Source of the DNA: Chrysoporthe austroafricana
Taxonomy: Eukaryota > Ascomycota > Sordariomycetes > Diaporthales > Cryphonectriaceae
Direction of reading: 5' to 3'
NCBI GenBank assembly: GCA_001051155.2
Contig: JYIP02000007.1
Location: 2,792,342-2,856,341 of the forward strand
Length of the DNA: 64,000 nt
In this document: piece by piece, positions 31,005 to 41,600 of the stretch
How positions within the stretch are numbered: position 1 is the first letter of the stretch
How the letters are laid out: the number at the start of each line of letters is the position of its first letter
The notes under the pieces: generated by a model
Database searches by the model: none
Told to the model about the DNA's origin: nothing
Seen by the model: the letters and a program-made list of their open reading frames with translations, nothing else
Made by a program: the position numbers and the translations under genes

Positions 31005-32460
31005 CGTCAAGATGTGAGCAGCTGGGAGACCCGCAGGGTGTAATGCTCTGCACGCAGCTGGCCACTAGTGTTGACAGAGGGTGGGGAGGAGGAGGAATAG
31101 GAAGAGGACATGCTGGCGAGACCAGCCCAGGACGGACGATACCTTCCAGGCAGCTGGCTTCGACAGAGGGAACACTTACGGGGCGCGATGCTGTCCAGGC
31201 AGCCAGCTAGCTGGTGGCGACAGACGAGGAGCCTCACCAGGGGTGATGGCTGTCCAGGCAGCCAGCTGGCGTCAAAGGCAGCTCGCAGAGCATGTGGGCA
31301 GAGGAGGAGAGAATACTTACGGAGCATAATGCTGTCGAAGCAGCCAGCTGGTGGCGACAGAGGAGAGGAGGCATGCTGGGGAGATACCAGCCCAGGAGGG
31401 ATGATACCTTCCAGCCAGCTGGCGTTAGCAAAGAGGGAATACGCACGAGGCATAATGCTGTCCAGGCAGCTGGTATCGACAGAGGAGAAAGAGCAGGCAT
31501 GCTGGGGAGACACTGGTACTGGCCTTGCCGGCCGGCATACAGCCAGCCAGCCAGCGCCCGCGGGGTGTGATGCTCTGCACGAAGCTGGCCACAAGGGAGG
31601 AGGAGGAAGAGGAGGGAGAGGAGTGGCCTCGACAAAGGAAGAGCCACGACAGCTCAGGAGGGCAGTGAAGCCATTACAGGCACGGGTTGGTCTGCACAGA
31701 GGAGGAACGCGTGTGTCTGCGTATGTCCAACACCAGTGTGCGTGATTACGTGATTCAGCTATAGTCGGATATAAGCCTGCTCGGCTGTGAATCGCGCGGG
31801 GCATAGCGGGGCCTGGCTGGGCCTTGTGGCAGCTGTGCAAAGCTATGCCAGCTGTGAGAGCTAAGGACAGCTGTGTGTGCGGGGCCTGGGCCTCCTGTGC
31901 GCGGGCCAGCTCGTCTGCCCTGCTTGCCTCCTCCTCCTCCTTCTCAAGCTTCGTCTCCCTGGCCCAGCCAGCCAGTCCTACGGCCGCCCAAGCGAGGAGG
32001 CCGTGGCTCGAGCAAGACCGGCAGGCTGCAGGCCTCCGTGCTGGATGCCTTGCAGCGCGGAAGGGCTCGGCGAGACCGAGAGCGCCCTGACGTGCCTTGC
32101 TCGAGGCTAGGCCGCCCCGGACAGGCGAGACTGGCGAGCTGCGAGCTGGCGCAGAGCCGGCTCGTGCTATAATCGGTATTAGGCCGTACTGTACGTACCG
32201 AACCAGAAATGGTATCAGCACCTCATGCCGACCAGTAGATCCGGGGCAATAAGCTCGAACAACCTAGACCTGGCCCAGAAGCTCGCAAGAGGCATGTGAA
32301 CCTTGAGCAGCCGTTGGCATGTCGCATGCAGCGAGGTCTAGCCATGAATTGTCCGCCTTCAGAAAGGCCCGAAGCGCTCGCCAGGCCCGAAATGGCCAGG
32401 AGTCTCCCCTCCCTCGTTCCATCGGCTGAGGCGCTGGCATCACCATCACCATCACCAACT
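31005..32460. repeat. Segmental duplication, copy 1 (pair with 43130-44050)
   Basis: Shared blocks in the same order: GCAGGGTGTAATGCTCTGCA with CGCAGCTGGCCACTAGTGT; GACTATAGTCGGATATAAGCC-type text with CTGCTCGGCTGTGAATCGCG (31755-31800); CAGAAGCTCGCAAGAGGCAT, CATGCAGCGAGGTCTAGC and AGTCTCCCCTCCCTCGTTCC (32275-32430). Copy 1 is longer because of extra internal units (GGCGACAGAGGAG, GCCAGCTGGC). No recognisable gene lies within. Confidence 0.75.
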
Positions 32461-32649
32461 TGGCGGAACCGAATGGCCAAACCGCACCGCATTGGGAAGG
32501 AGGCTGGCCTGCTGCTCGTGAATATTGCTCGTTGCTCGTAAATATTGCTCTAGAACTGGTGCCTGCTTTCCACTGGCCAGCATGCAATGGCCTTATTGCA
32601 CGAAACGACCGAGTGTTACGGCAGATAGACGGCAACTCTCGCCGGGTAT

Positions 32650-33505
32650 GCTATGAAGAATCAATATTTGAAAGATTGTATCAATCCAGCCGTTGGCTGT
32701 TTCTAGTTTGCGTGCGTCGAAGCCTTTCCTGGGCGGCTGCCCCCGCAGCCCTGCCTAGGAACAGCGCTGGCCGCACCCGACCCCTGTTATCAGTTCGAAC
32801 TTTGTAGAATGAGCGTTAACAGATGGTTTGTATTACGACTTAATAAGAATAGGTCACAAGCAATATGGACTTGGCATCGTAGCGGCCTCGATTTATCTGC
32901 ACCCTCCCGACTGATCTGTTAAATATATGAAGGGTTGCATCAATCCAGCTGTTGGTTGTCTGTGGTATGAATGCGCCCCCCCCCGGCAGCCCTGCCCGCA
33001 GCGACCGGGATTGAGGAATGGCATTCACCCGGCCGCTGTAATCGATCGCAAAACGGCTGTGCAGCTATGCTATTAGTCCTTCGGCTACTAGATATAACGG
33101 GATCAAAAGAGTGGCTGTACGAGCGCGATATGGATTTGACAAGGTGTACCGAAGTTTCGGCCGAAAATATAGCTCTGCCGCACAGGCATGTCAGGAGTAC
33201 TTACTTGGTCGCAAAACGGCTGTGCAGCCACATCATTAACCCATCGGGTCGCCTCGAGGAAAGGACCAACCTGGACCCCAACCAAAAAAGCGGCATACCA
33301 CGTTGACATTCATTGACCTGCCAACAGATCTATCCTAAAATCAATATGCAGTAATGCTGCCATCTGATAGACTGCATCAATCCAGCTAGCTGTTTGTAGT
33401 TTGAATGCGCCGAAGCCTTCCGGGACAGTAGGCGGGTAGGCCCGCTTGCGTGACAAACCCCTGTCCGATCCACGGTCTCGGATCTCGCAGGCTCAGGAAT
33501 GCGTT
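32650..33505. repeat. Cluster of three R4 copies and one R3 copy
   Basis: R4 cores start near 32665, 32930 and 33370 (GATTGTATCAATCCAGCCGT, GGTTGCATCAATCCAGCTGT, GACTGCATCAATCCAGCTAG). R3 follows at 33425-33500 (GGCGGGTAGGCCCGC...CCCTGTCCGATCCACG). GATCGCAAAACGGCTGTGCAGC and GTCGCAAAACGGCTGTGCAG (33043 and 33210) add a further direct repeat. No gene. Confidence 0.75.
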
Positions 33506-34035
33506 CTCACGAGCTCGACCGGCCGCGCCTCTGTGAAGGCAATCCCCAAGGCTGTGGACAGCAATGTCCCTTGTACGTCCGTATATAGGCTGGATTGTAG
33601 TTGGGCAAGGACAAAAAGTAGGCTCGGCCAAGTGGGCAGCTACAAAAAAAGACCTTCGACATTCGGTATGGCTTCGGGCTCGCCTGCACCGGGGGCATGG
33701 GTACACTTGTCGACGACGGCCTAGGCCTAGGCGAATGTCCAGCTCAAGAAGTGCTTGAGGTTATCGTGTGATGCCCCAAGTGCAAACCCAATGGTGCTGG
33801 TAGGGATTGAGCTTTTCACAGGTGTGGTGCGGGCGAGGATTGAGCGTTTCACCCAATGGCGCTGTGTGGTGGGCAGAGTGCTGTTGTAGTAGTGGTGGGA
33901 AGTGTGCTGTTATGGTGGGCAATGGGCTGTTGTAGTGGTGGGCAGTGGGCTGTTGTGGTGGGCAGGGCGCTGTTGTAGTAGGCAATGCAGGGCCCTGGTG
34001 CCAGGACCCCCCTGTGGGCTTACAAGTAGATCGAG
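33506..34035. repeat. R8-related and GTGGTGGGCAG-type repeats
   Basis: CAAACCCAATGGTGCTGGTA, GGGATTGAGCTTTTCACA and GCGAGGATTGAGCGTTTCAC are R8-type phrases; the rest is GTGGTGGGCAGTGGGCTGTT tandem text (33880-33985). No gene recognised. Confidence 0.6.
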
Positions 34036-34039
34036 TCCA

Positions 34040-34250
34040 TTCTCGCCCTCGCCTTTTGCGCTGCCCGCCCGTGCTCTCGCCCTCGCGAACGATAGAAACC
34101 TGCCGCGCACGCCGCCCTCGCAGCCCAAAATCGCCCGAAACTACCTGGAAACGCACTGCTGTACGGCCTGTCTGCTGCAGGCCCGAAAGGTAGTGAGCGC
34201 GCAGCACCCTTTCGCGGTGGGCTGTAGCCCTCGGACGCCGTCACAGGCCA
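34040..34250 (-). repeat. Dispersed repeat R2, reversed partial copy
   Basis: Minus-strand reading gives CTGCAGCAGACAGGCCGTAC, GTTTCCAGGTAGTTTCGGGC and GGGCGGCAGCGCAAAAGGCG, matching the right half of the R2 copy at 22960-23150. Confidence 0.65.
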
Positions 34251-34639
34251 CGCTGGATGAGGAGGGAGAACCCAGATGGCACTGATTGTTTGGTATACTG
34301 GCTTGAGAGTTGGCAGTCGGGATCGAAATGGGTTGGGTTCGACGAAGGAGAAGCTGGGTAAGAGGATCGAAACCAAGGTTGGGGAGGCTCCTATATCGAC
34401 AACTTCTGTTTCGCGAAAGATATCTAGGGATGCCGAGGTCATGCCAACAATGCCATAGACTAGTTGCTAGAGATTTAACAACTGATTGTTAGAGACGCAT
34501 TGAAAAAATTTGTATCCATTGACAAAAGCGTGGAAGAAAGGCCAACCTGCCACTGGTATCACAAATGCTACTGAGTCGTCGTTCGAGAGCGAGGGCCAAC
34601 GCGTGTTGTCCTCGTAGGCACCCAGGTAGTAACCAACCC

Positions 34640-34930
34640 GCTAGGCCGGGGGGCGAGGAGTAGGACAGCCCTGGTATGCTCTGGCGCTGCCTGCGTAGCC
34701 AGGCAGGGCAGCCCCCAGTATTCTTTTGCGCACCTGAATGCGGAGGCTCTGGTACGAATCTCTAGAAGCTGCTGGGTTTCGCTCGGAAAGAACCTGTCGG
34801 CCGTAAGATACAGTAGCCCGAAGACCAGTCCGAACGCCACAATACCCGCGCAAAAAAGCGCGGCCCTCCTGCCCTCGCTGCCGTCCCCTCGCGCTTTTTG
34901 CGCGTAGAACCCACAACTGCCCCCAGCGCC
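34640..34930 (-). repeat. Dispersed repeat R2, second reversed copy
   Basis: Minus-strand reading gives AGGGCCGCGCTTTTTTGCGC and TTGTGGCGTTCGGACTGGTC then TTCGGGCTACTG, joining two R2 phrases that are hundreds of bases apart in the full copy, so it is internally deleted. Confidence 0.65.
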
Positions 34931-34959
34931 CTACAGCACCGCGAATCTGCCAGAGAACA

Positions 34960-35240
34960 GAAGCCCAGAAGTGACGAAGTGGCGCCGATGGTAGGCCCGA
35001 GTGGGCGGCTATCTTTTACGAGAGAGGAGAAGGAGCCAAAGGACAATATTGTAAGTGTGGCCGCTGAAGGTATGACCGCTGAGTACCACGATTACGAACT
35101 GGCAGATCTGCCTATTGCCAAAGAGGGTAGTGAAGTCGAAGGTGATGGGGCGGAAGAGATTGCAGCGAAGATTTCGAAGATGTTGTCGCAAAACCACGAA
35201 GACGTATTTTCTACGAGGAGTTCGATAACGCCGTCGTAAA
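34960..35240 (+). other. Uncharacterised open stretch, possible coding relic
   Basis: A plus-strand frame reads MTAEYHDYELADLPIAKEGS and EEIAAKISKMLSQNHEDVFS before a stop at 35237. The composition is protein-like, but no family is recognised and the preceding sequence is repeat R2. It faces the ASCH gene tail to tail. Confidence 0.25.
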
Positions 35241-35333
35241 ACACACCGGTATCAAGGTCGCACTCGCTAACGACCGCGGTCGCCGGCCCCACCAAGCCTC
35301 GCCGTTCCCCACCAAGCCGCCACACGCCGCCCT

Positions 35334-36016
35334 TCAAAACACCCGGTTCACTTTCTCGTCCCTCTCGTGACCGTCTCCCCATCGGTCCTGCCACAGATCT
35401 GTACTCAGATAACGCCATCCCATGGGCGCGCCGATCCCCCATCGGCTCTTCATCTCCTCCAGCGTCACAGGGCGGACCAGCTGATAGAGCTCTAGCACGG
35501 GATATCCGAATCTGGACTGCTTACGCCCAGCGTTGAAGTCATCCTCGCCTATGCCGAAGGGCTCAGTCGGTACGGTACCAGGGGTGCGGCGAACCGAATC
35601 TGGAATGGCTGCAATATGTCTAGAATTATTTCAGTATTAGGCAAGGAATGGAAGGGGAGAAGATATGAAAGAAAACAAGTGCTATACGTAATAGATGCCC
35701 GGCCCTCGCGACCCTGGTAAACCTCGCGCGTCTCATACAGCCACAGCCGCGTGACCCCGTCGCGCAGCCGGTACTTGCGATACTCGTGGTTCTTCTGCCG
35801 GCTGGCGATGTTGGCTAAGTGGACGGGCTTGATGGCGAGCATCACGTCGGTCAGCACGCGGTTGTCGGAGGTTGACGACTTGGCTGGTGGCGGCTTCTTA
35901 GATATCCGGTGTGAATCGTTGCTGGGTAAGGCGACTAGTCGAGTGAAAGAACCGTCTAGGGTAGACTGTGTAAACAGGGAAGGAGGCTTGGCCGACGCAG
36001 GACGTGAGGGAGCCAT
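35334..36016 (-). CDS. ASCH/PUA-like domain protein, two exons, 204 aa
   Basis: ATG 36014-36016; exon 1 36016-35688, a 68-nt intron 35687-35620 (gtatag...ttctag, phase 2), exon 2 35619-35334 with TGA at 35334-35336. The first about 65 residues (MAPSRPASAKPPSL...) are low-complexity. The domain starts at DVMLAIKPVHLANIASRQKN with HEYRKYRL, giving the KP..N/K..E.R pattern of ASCH/PUA-like RNA-binding folds, then GVTRLWLYETREVY, GIGEDDFNAGRKQSRFGYPV, LELYQLVRPVTLEEMKSRWG and APMGWRYLS. The same ordered motifs occur in a conserved fungal family. ASCH domains are generally linked to RNA or modified-base recognition; the specific role is unknown. Splicing restores a continuous frame with no stop, so the gene appears intact. 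Confidence 0.85.
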
Positions 36017-36479
36017 CTTGATTGAAAATGGAAGACAGGTGTACGGAGCGCGAAGAGCTGACGGTGGTATCTTGCTTGTATGGTTGTTGTTTTGACAAAA
36101 CAAGCGCAATGCGCCTTAGTAAGCAAGATGAGTAAGCGATGCGTAGACCGTGGGTCGGACAGGTGGGTTGCCACGCGTGCGGGCCTGACGGCGCCTCCTA
36201 AAGGCGTCCCGATTCCCTACCGCACCGCATCGCACCGCCGCGGGCGCCTGAAAAGCTGAACACGACGCGTGATAGATAAGATTGCCGGGCGCCAGCCCCC
36301 CGAGACAAAAGCAAGGAGACACAGGAAATCGCGGTACGGCTCCGAAGAGAGCAGGCAGCCTGGGCGGTGTCGCCTCGGAGAAGCAGATGGTACATAGGTT
36401 CTTCCATAGTGTCATCGCCAAGGAGATTCGACTGCGCCAGTAAGCATCTGCACATCTAGGAGCCTTGTGTGTTTGAAAG
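36017..36479. other. Intergenic, with R3-like fragment
   Basis: 36140-36195 contains a reversed R3 fragment (GGTTGCCACGCGTGCGGGCC). No gene recognised upstream of the ASCH gene. Confidence 0.45.
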
Positions 36480-37190
36480 ACTCACCTGAAGTCACTATGC
36501 AATATCTGTGGTCTGTGGGCCATCCGCCAAGTAATGCCGCATGATACGCTTGCTGTCTCGGGCGGTAGCACCCGACGGGTGAGCCATAGGGAGTATGCCC
36601 TTGCTACACAGTTCAGCGACATTGAGTCCGACGCATTCAAGCTCTGCTCGTGCGAGATCATCTCCACAGGCCATGATTCCAGTAGTGGTGGCACCTGTGC
36701 TGGTCGGTCTACGCCAGGCTTGTTCCTCATCATATTATCCATCAAGATGGCCGCGTACTCAGCCGCCGCCTATTATGTACGTATCGAAGCCTCTCTACGC
36801 CTCTTCGCACGTCGCCTTGACAGAGTAACTGACATCCTGCAGGTGGACCAGCATGGCCCGCATAATCATCGTCACGCCCGTGGTTAGGAAGTACTTGTCC
36901 AACTCCAACGCGTGCATCTCGCCGGCGACGCGAGTAATCTCAGCCGCGACGCTCTTACACTTCTAGCGTACCAGAGAGATGGCCTGTTCGGCTGCTGGGT
37001 CCTGGATACGCAGGGGACGATTTAGAGGGTAATAGATCTTCCCGGTTGTAGTCTGGCAGAGCATCTGCAATAGGCTACGCTGTACTAGCAGGGCACAGTA
37101 CTTTGTTTGGCACGGGGAGTAGCTTTGCGACAAGCGGTAATACAGTAGTATCACGAGCTGGTAGGTCCTCTGACTAGCCTAACTAGACTC
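36480..37190 (-). pseudogene. Fungal-specific transcription factor (middle homology region) relic
   Basis: Minus strand: ILLYYRLSQSYSPC, KIYYPLNRPLRIQDPAAEQA with ISLVR, TAG (36963-36965, probably from CAG), then KCKSVAAEITRVAGEMHALE plus LDKYFLTTGVTMIMRAMLVH and LQD. The pattern C..AA.EITR....H.L.LD.YL.TTGVT......VHL.D is typical of the 'fungal_trans' region of Zn2Cys6 regulators. Further stops follow (VHLQDVSYSVKATCEEA stop). The zinc-cluster DNA-binding domain is not found; upstream is unrelated sequence. Nuclear regulator by family; this copy is dead. Confidence 0.6.
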
Positions 37191-37359
37191 ATATCTCTAC
37201 TCCTCTGTTGATATAAGGCTCTGGTCCTACTCGTCTCAAGTACTTGCACAGGCCAAGTCTGCCTCTCCAAACGTCTGCCGGTAGAAAACAATCACAAGGG
37301 AGCACCAATCAAGCTACTTCTCTATACAGAACAGTGATGTGCAGTCGTCCGCAACGAGG

Positions 37360-37560
37360 CCAAGGCGCGCTGGGCCCATCCGACAGCGCCTCCCCCACTG
37401 CTGTCGCAGCCCAGAACCTGGTTAGCCTGCTCTCACCACTGCAAAAAAGCGTGGCCCTCCTGCCCTCCCTGCCCGCGCCCCTATACATTTCGCCTGCAGA
37501 TCCTACAGCTCGCGCCTGCCCCCCGCCCCGCGAATCCGCCAGACAGCCGTGAAACGAGCG
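37360..37560 (-). repeat. Dispersed repeat R2 fragment, reversed
   Basis: GCAAAAAAGCGTGGCCCTCC with TGCCCTCCCTGCCCGCGCC and a GCTCGCGCCTGCC phrase corresponds to the left part of R2 (22560-22690) on the minus strand. Confidence 0.55.
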
Positions 37561-37689
37561 TTCAGGTAACCTGTTGGGACCTTGACTGGGCCTGGCTGGC
37601 TGGCTGGCCTGCGTACGGACCAAGGGTATTCACTGGTTGATCGATGGGTGGGCACGGGTTCCTTACTACTTCAGATACTGTTGGCGCTG

Positions 37690-37830
37690 GTGCAGCCGAG
37701 CTCGACGAAAACAGGACCGGCGCTGTCTGCGCTAGTACGGCTGAGATCGAGACTGGAAACGAGAACGGGGCCGGCGCTGCCACTAAGATCGATACTACAG
37801 ACGAAAACAGGACCGGCGCTATTTGCGGTA
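37690..37830. repeat. Short tandem repeats around GAAAACAGGACCGGCGCT
   Basis: Four variants of GAAAACAGGACCGGCGCT or GAGAACGGGGCCGGCGCT at intervals of about 30-50 nt. The plus-strand frame through them (ENRTGA motif) is short and unsupported. Confidence 0.6.
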
Positions 37831-37916
37831 ATACAGCTAAGGTATAACAACAGCAGCGTACGGTATATTGATTTTACGTTGCATTTATAAGTAGATTAGC
37901 GAATATCAAGCGATTT

Positions 37917-38010
37917 GTAAATACCGGCTGGGATCTCGTAGGCGGGTAAGCCCGCGCGTGGCGCCCCTGTCTGCCGGATCCACGATCTCGGGTGGCGCAG
38001 GCCTTCGGAC
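37917..38010 (+). repeat. Dispersed repeat R3 copy
   Basis: GGCTGGGATCTCGTAGGCGG, GTAAGCCCGCGCGTGGCGCC, CCTGTCTGCCGGATCCACG. Pair with 39375-39450. Confidence 0.75.
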
Positions 38011-38189
38011 TTGAGATCAAGAGGGGAAGAAGGGAGATAATAGGTTTTCTGGCGTCCGCCATGAGCGGGGCCGCACATCGGGGTGGTCGGCCGCGCTGAG
38101 CTCCTAGCGGTTCAGGTCAGCCGAAAGCTTTGTGTTTTTTTTTTGGGGGGGGGGACTCGAGGGATTGTGTAGCAGCGAACCTGGTGGGC

Positions 38190-38860
38190 TAGAGGAGATC
38201 GCCGTCTACACGGCCAATGACAAGACCAGCATCATGGACGCGATCAAGAGCATCGAGGTGTGCACGCGCGACCTCGCCGGCACGTTCAAGCTCGTGGACA
38301 TGGAGTCGAAGAAGGTCCTGACCGAGTACGTGAAGACGAAGCACGACGACGTCGACATCGAGACCGATATCGAGACCGACGTCGAGCTCCGCAGCTAGGT
38401 CGTGGTGATGGAGATGGGCGAGTTCACGATCGTGTTTTTGGGGATAAGCGTGCCTATCAAGATGCCCACTTCACGACCTAGACCACGTACGAGTCCGCCC
38501 TTCTCATCGTACTCAAAAAGTGGCCCAACTCCGAGTCCATTACTACCTTCACGGTCTCGAGCATGGCTACGCAGATGCCCTCGACGTCGGTCGGGGACCC
38601 GCACGGCTGTATGGACCCGTTCCCGAACAGGGTTAGCGATATAGCCGTGCCCGTGGCCAGGGACGGCTGGAATTTCAGCTTCGTGGACGAGCCCGTGGCC
38701 ACCGAAGAGGTGGTGCCCATCCTCGCGCACACGTCCCTGGAGTAGGCCGACATCAACCTCACGGACTCGGGCATGAGCATCATGTGGGCGATGCGCGAGC
38801 CCTTGCTGTGGACCGCGAAGAACAGCGAGGACTCCGACAAGTTGCAGTTCATATGACATT
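38190..38860 (+). pseudogene. Degraded coding sequence of unknown family
   Basis: Plus-strand frames with strongly third-position GC-biased codons: IAVYTANDKTSIMDAIKSIE, CTRDLAGTFKLVDMESKKVL and TEYVKTKHDDVDIETDIETD, a TAG (38396-38398), then in another frame SALLIVLKKWPNSESITTFT, PNRVSDIAVPVARDGWNFSF, VDEPVATEEVVPILAHTSLE, a second TAG (38743-38745) and ADINLTDSGMSIMWAMREPL. The codon bias and continuous non-repetitive peptide suggest a once-functional gene broken by a frameshift and two TAG stops. I do not recognise it. The preceding poly-T/poly-G (38139-38154) is a homopolymer junction. Confidence 0.45.
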
Positions 38861-38869
38861 ACCAAAGGA

Positions 38870-39240
38870 CTTGGGGGTAGTCAGCCGACCTGCAATGTCG
38901 CGCCCAACTACGGCTGCTGACAATATGAAGTTTACAAGCGCAAAAGATGTTTTCTCACTTCATCGACAGCTTTGGAAAAGGTTCATCAGGTGAAAGCCAT
39001 GGAAGGGATGGCGTGGGCCGCCCCAGACGAGCGCTTGTCAGCCGTCAAGATGCTCATTGAGTATTCCGATAGGAACGGACTGCGTACGCCAAGAACTCGG
39101 ATCCGAAGCTCCGCTCCAGCAGAAGCCCATGAGAAGCGACCAAATTTAAGCTCCGTAGAGCGTATTTTCCCTTCAACAAATACCGACAAGCTCCGCCAGC
39201 CGTACAAAATGGCAATACTTTACGAATAAGAAAATCCCCG
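38870..39240 (+). other. Possible coding relic, unrecognised
   Basis: Frames with protein-like content (NGLRTPRTRIRSSAPAEAHE; in another frame YAKNSDPKLRSSRSP and FKLRRAYFPFNKYRQAPPAV) occur without a start or family match. Confidence 0.25.
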
Positions 39241-39374
39241 CTTCGACGGATTCAGGCCAGAAACGGCTGGTAGCCATACTGATGCAGTCCTTCTGGCATT
39301 GAAGAATTGCTATAACAATGATAGCAGCATCACTACACGTTGACTTCAGGCTGGATTTATCATATGGCGTGCCA

Positions 39375-39450
39375 TTTGGCTGGGATCTCGTGGGCGGTAG
39401 GCCCGGGCGCGTCGCAACCCCTATCCGCCGGGTTTACATCCACGGCCTGG
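39375..39450 (+). repeat. Dispersed repeat R3 copy
   Basis: GGCTGGGATCTCGTGGGCGG, TAGGCCCGGGCGCGTCGCAA, CCCCTATCCGCCGGG. Same order as 37917-38010. Confidence 0.75.
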
Positions 39451-39639
39451 GATGGCTTTTGACCTCGCAGCCTCATCATGTATCAAGCCTACATGCGAAA
39501 GCATTGCGAGCAGGCTGTCCTCGGCCGGCCAGCCAAGCTAATTATATAGATAGATATTCTCTTTCCCCCAGTTGCTGGGACTGAATATACTCTACTGAAT
39601 CTTTGGCCAAGTTTCTTGCTTCTTTGAACCAGTCAACCA

Positions 39640-40180
39640 ACGCTCCTTAATCTGACTGCCGCTTTGCTTCTCCTCCTCCTCCTGGTCGTTTCCCGTCGCT
39701 GGCTGATAACTGTCTCCCAGAAAGATCTCCTTCCTCCTCCTGCTGCTCTTCTTCCCCTCTCGTCATCCCCATCCGGATCGAGTCGGAAGCAGAAGACGAC
39801 GAGACGACGCTTCTGATTACCCAGCAGCGCAAATGAGTATGGCGTCCGCCTCGTCAACAAGATAGCACATAGGGTATCCCCGATCGTCGTGAATTTCCTC
39901 CTGATCAAACTGCCCACCTTCCCCTTTGCATACACAATACCCGCCTCCCCTTCCTAGGTGGCTAGCTGCGTCGACACCAGTCTTCCTCCTCCTCATCATT
40001 TCCGCAGTAGCTGCTTCGATACCGACTTCTTTCTCCTTTTTCGTGGCTAGCTAATTGCTTTCTCCCGACAGGACCCCTACCTCCTCCTTCTCCCGCTATA
40101 GCTCCTCCCCTTCTCGTCATCTCCTCCATCTCAACGCAGCCGGAAGAAAAGGATACGGCGTATATGTTAGCCATATGCTT
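39640..40180 (-). other. Purine-rich repeats with a short coding-like core
   Basis: Two copies of a GACGAGARGGG...AGGAGGAGGA block (about 39655-39770 and 40055-40125, minus-strand sense) flank a short peptide GQFDQEEIHDDRGYPMCYLV with DEADAILIC. No family recognised. Confidence 0.3.
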
Positions 40181-40779
40181 CAGAGGAAATACCCTTGATG
40201 TCGCAATGGTAAATTCGATCTTGTCTGCGCGTTGTGCAATGATGATCAGCTGCGTTAGCTATTCAGGTGAGCACTAGATGGATACTTAGGTTGGCGACTG
40301 AAGAGCAACTATGAAATCTGCCTGACAGAAGGAATTGTTCCAATATTACTTATACATCTGTTCAATCCTAGATCGTCTTGGATCGATGTCGAGCCCATCA
40401 ATCCGAAGTGACTTGACCCTAATCCTTGATTCTATAACCACATGCGCCTGACTGTACCAAGTGTTCCTGTAACCTGTCCAAGCTTAGATAATAACAAACA
40501 TAGAACCAGCGGAGAACCTAAACAGCTATCAGAAACTAGTAAAACAATGGAAAAAGAAGCACTCTCTGAACTCAAGAGGGAGGACCAGCAGAAGCCTCGG
40601 TACCCCCTCCCTGAACACCACCAGAAGCCGACGATAGGGCAGTCAAGGATGGCAAATCCACAGAGTCAAGTTCCTGCAGCAGAGACCCAGGAAGAGCCTC
40701 AGGCAGTAAACCGGAAGGGACGGCATTGGCAGCCTCCCTGCATAGCCTGCCGCGACTGAACCCTCTCGCTGCCAGGCCG
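40181..40779. other. Intergenic, unsupported frame only
   Basis: A 105-codon plus-strand frame (40442-40759) has no recognisable domain. The remainder shows nothing. Confidence 0.35.
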
Positions 40780-41110
40780 TCGGCGCAGCCACCCGCCAAA
40801 CACACAAACGCGGCGCGATCGCAAACTTGTTGGCGTGCGCGCCCGTCAGGTCACCTACCTGTCCCCCATCCCCCGTCCCTCTTGCGGACGCGAGGTCTGG
40901 GGCGAGCGAAAGAGCCCAGCTGGCGAGATTCGTCCCCTGCGGGGCGCAAGAGACCGCGGTGCGCATCGCCGCCGGGGCTTCGCGCGCTGGCCAACGCGGC
41001 GCGGCAGAACAACACGAGGAGAAGGGCGCGCGAGCGACAAGACAAGAGGAGAGAGAGGGTCGCTGCGAGACCAGAGGCGCCGGGGGGTGGGGGTGGGGGT
41101 TTCTCTGCGA
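40780..41110 (+). repeat. Dispersed repeat R9, GC-rich copy (pair with 49355-49640)
   Basis: CCCGTCCCTCTTGCGGACGC, GGCGAGCGAAAGAGCCCAGC, CGCCGCCGGGGCTTCGCGCG and AACAACACGAGGAGAAGGGC recur at 49395-49590 with mostly transition differences. Confidence 0.85.
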
Positions 41111-41600
41111 CGGCGGGCTTGTGCTTGATGGCGCGCGCGCACATACACACATACGCTGACCGACCAGGGCACTCGCAAGGCACCTCCCACCGACTGCATA
41201 CACACGCGCACGACTCGCGACGCGTGCATGCATCCTGATAGGGCTCAAAAACATCTTCGGCGAGGCCGGGGCGGGGGCGCGTGGGGACAGCTTGAAGACG
41301 TCTGGGGGTTGCGCTTGAGGGACGCGCAGGAAGAGGGACGTCGGGGAGGAGGATAGATGACAAAAGAGGCTCGGGGGACAATCTCGAGAGGCCTGAAAGC
41401 AACCCGGGGTCGGCGACGACGACTGGGGCGGGGAGACGGCACTTGGCGTCCCGTGGGAGCCGTGGGAGCCGCAGCAGCAGAACAGCAAAAAGAAGACGGC
41501 AGCCCCGGGCTCGTTTGCACACGCGCGCGCGCGCGAGAGGAACTTGGACGGCGACAAGGGGGGGGGGGCGCTCGGGGACAACTGAAAGAACCCCGGTGAC
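41111..41600. other. GC-rich interval, no gene
   Basis: CA-rich and GCGCGC-rich text, a poly-G run (41561-41569); frames are low-complexity Arg/Gly/Pro strings. Confidence 0.5.

Noticed and set aside
30721..31065. Ala-Val-Arg, Glu-Leu-Phe and Ser-Asn repeat frames
   Set aside because: Produced by a 9-bp tandem array; no start context, no conserved flanks, and several frames are equally open.
31007..32221. 404-codon minus-strand frame
   Set aside because: Lies in a segmental duplication whose other copy (43.1-44.0 kb) does not keep the frame; peptide is repeat-like.
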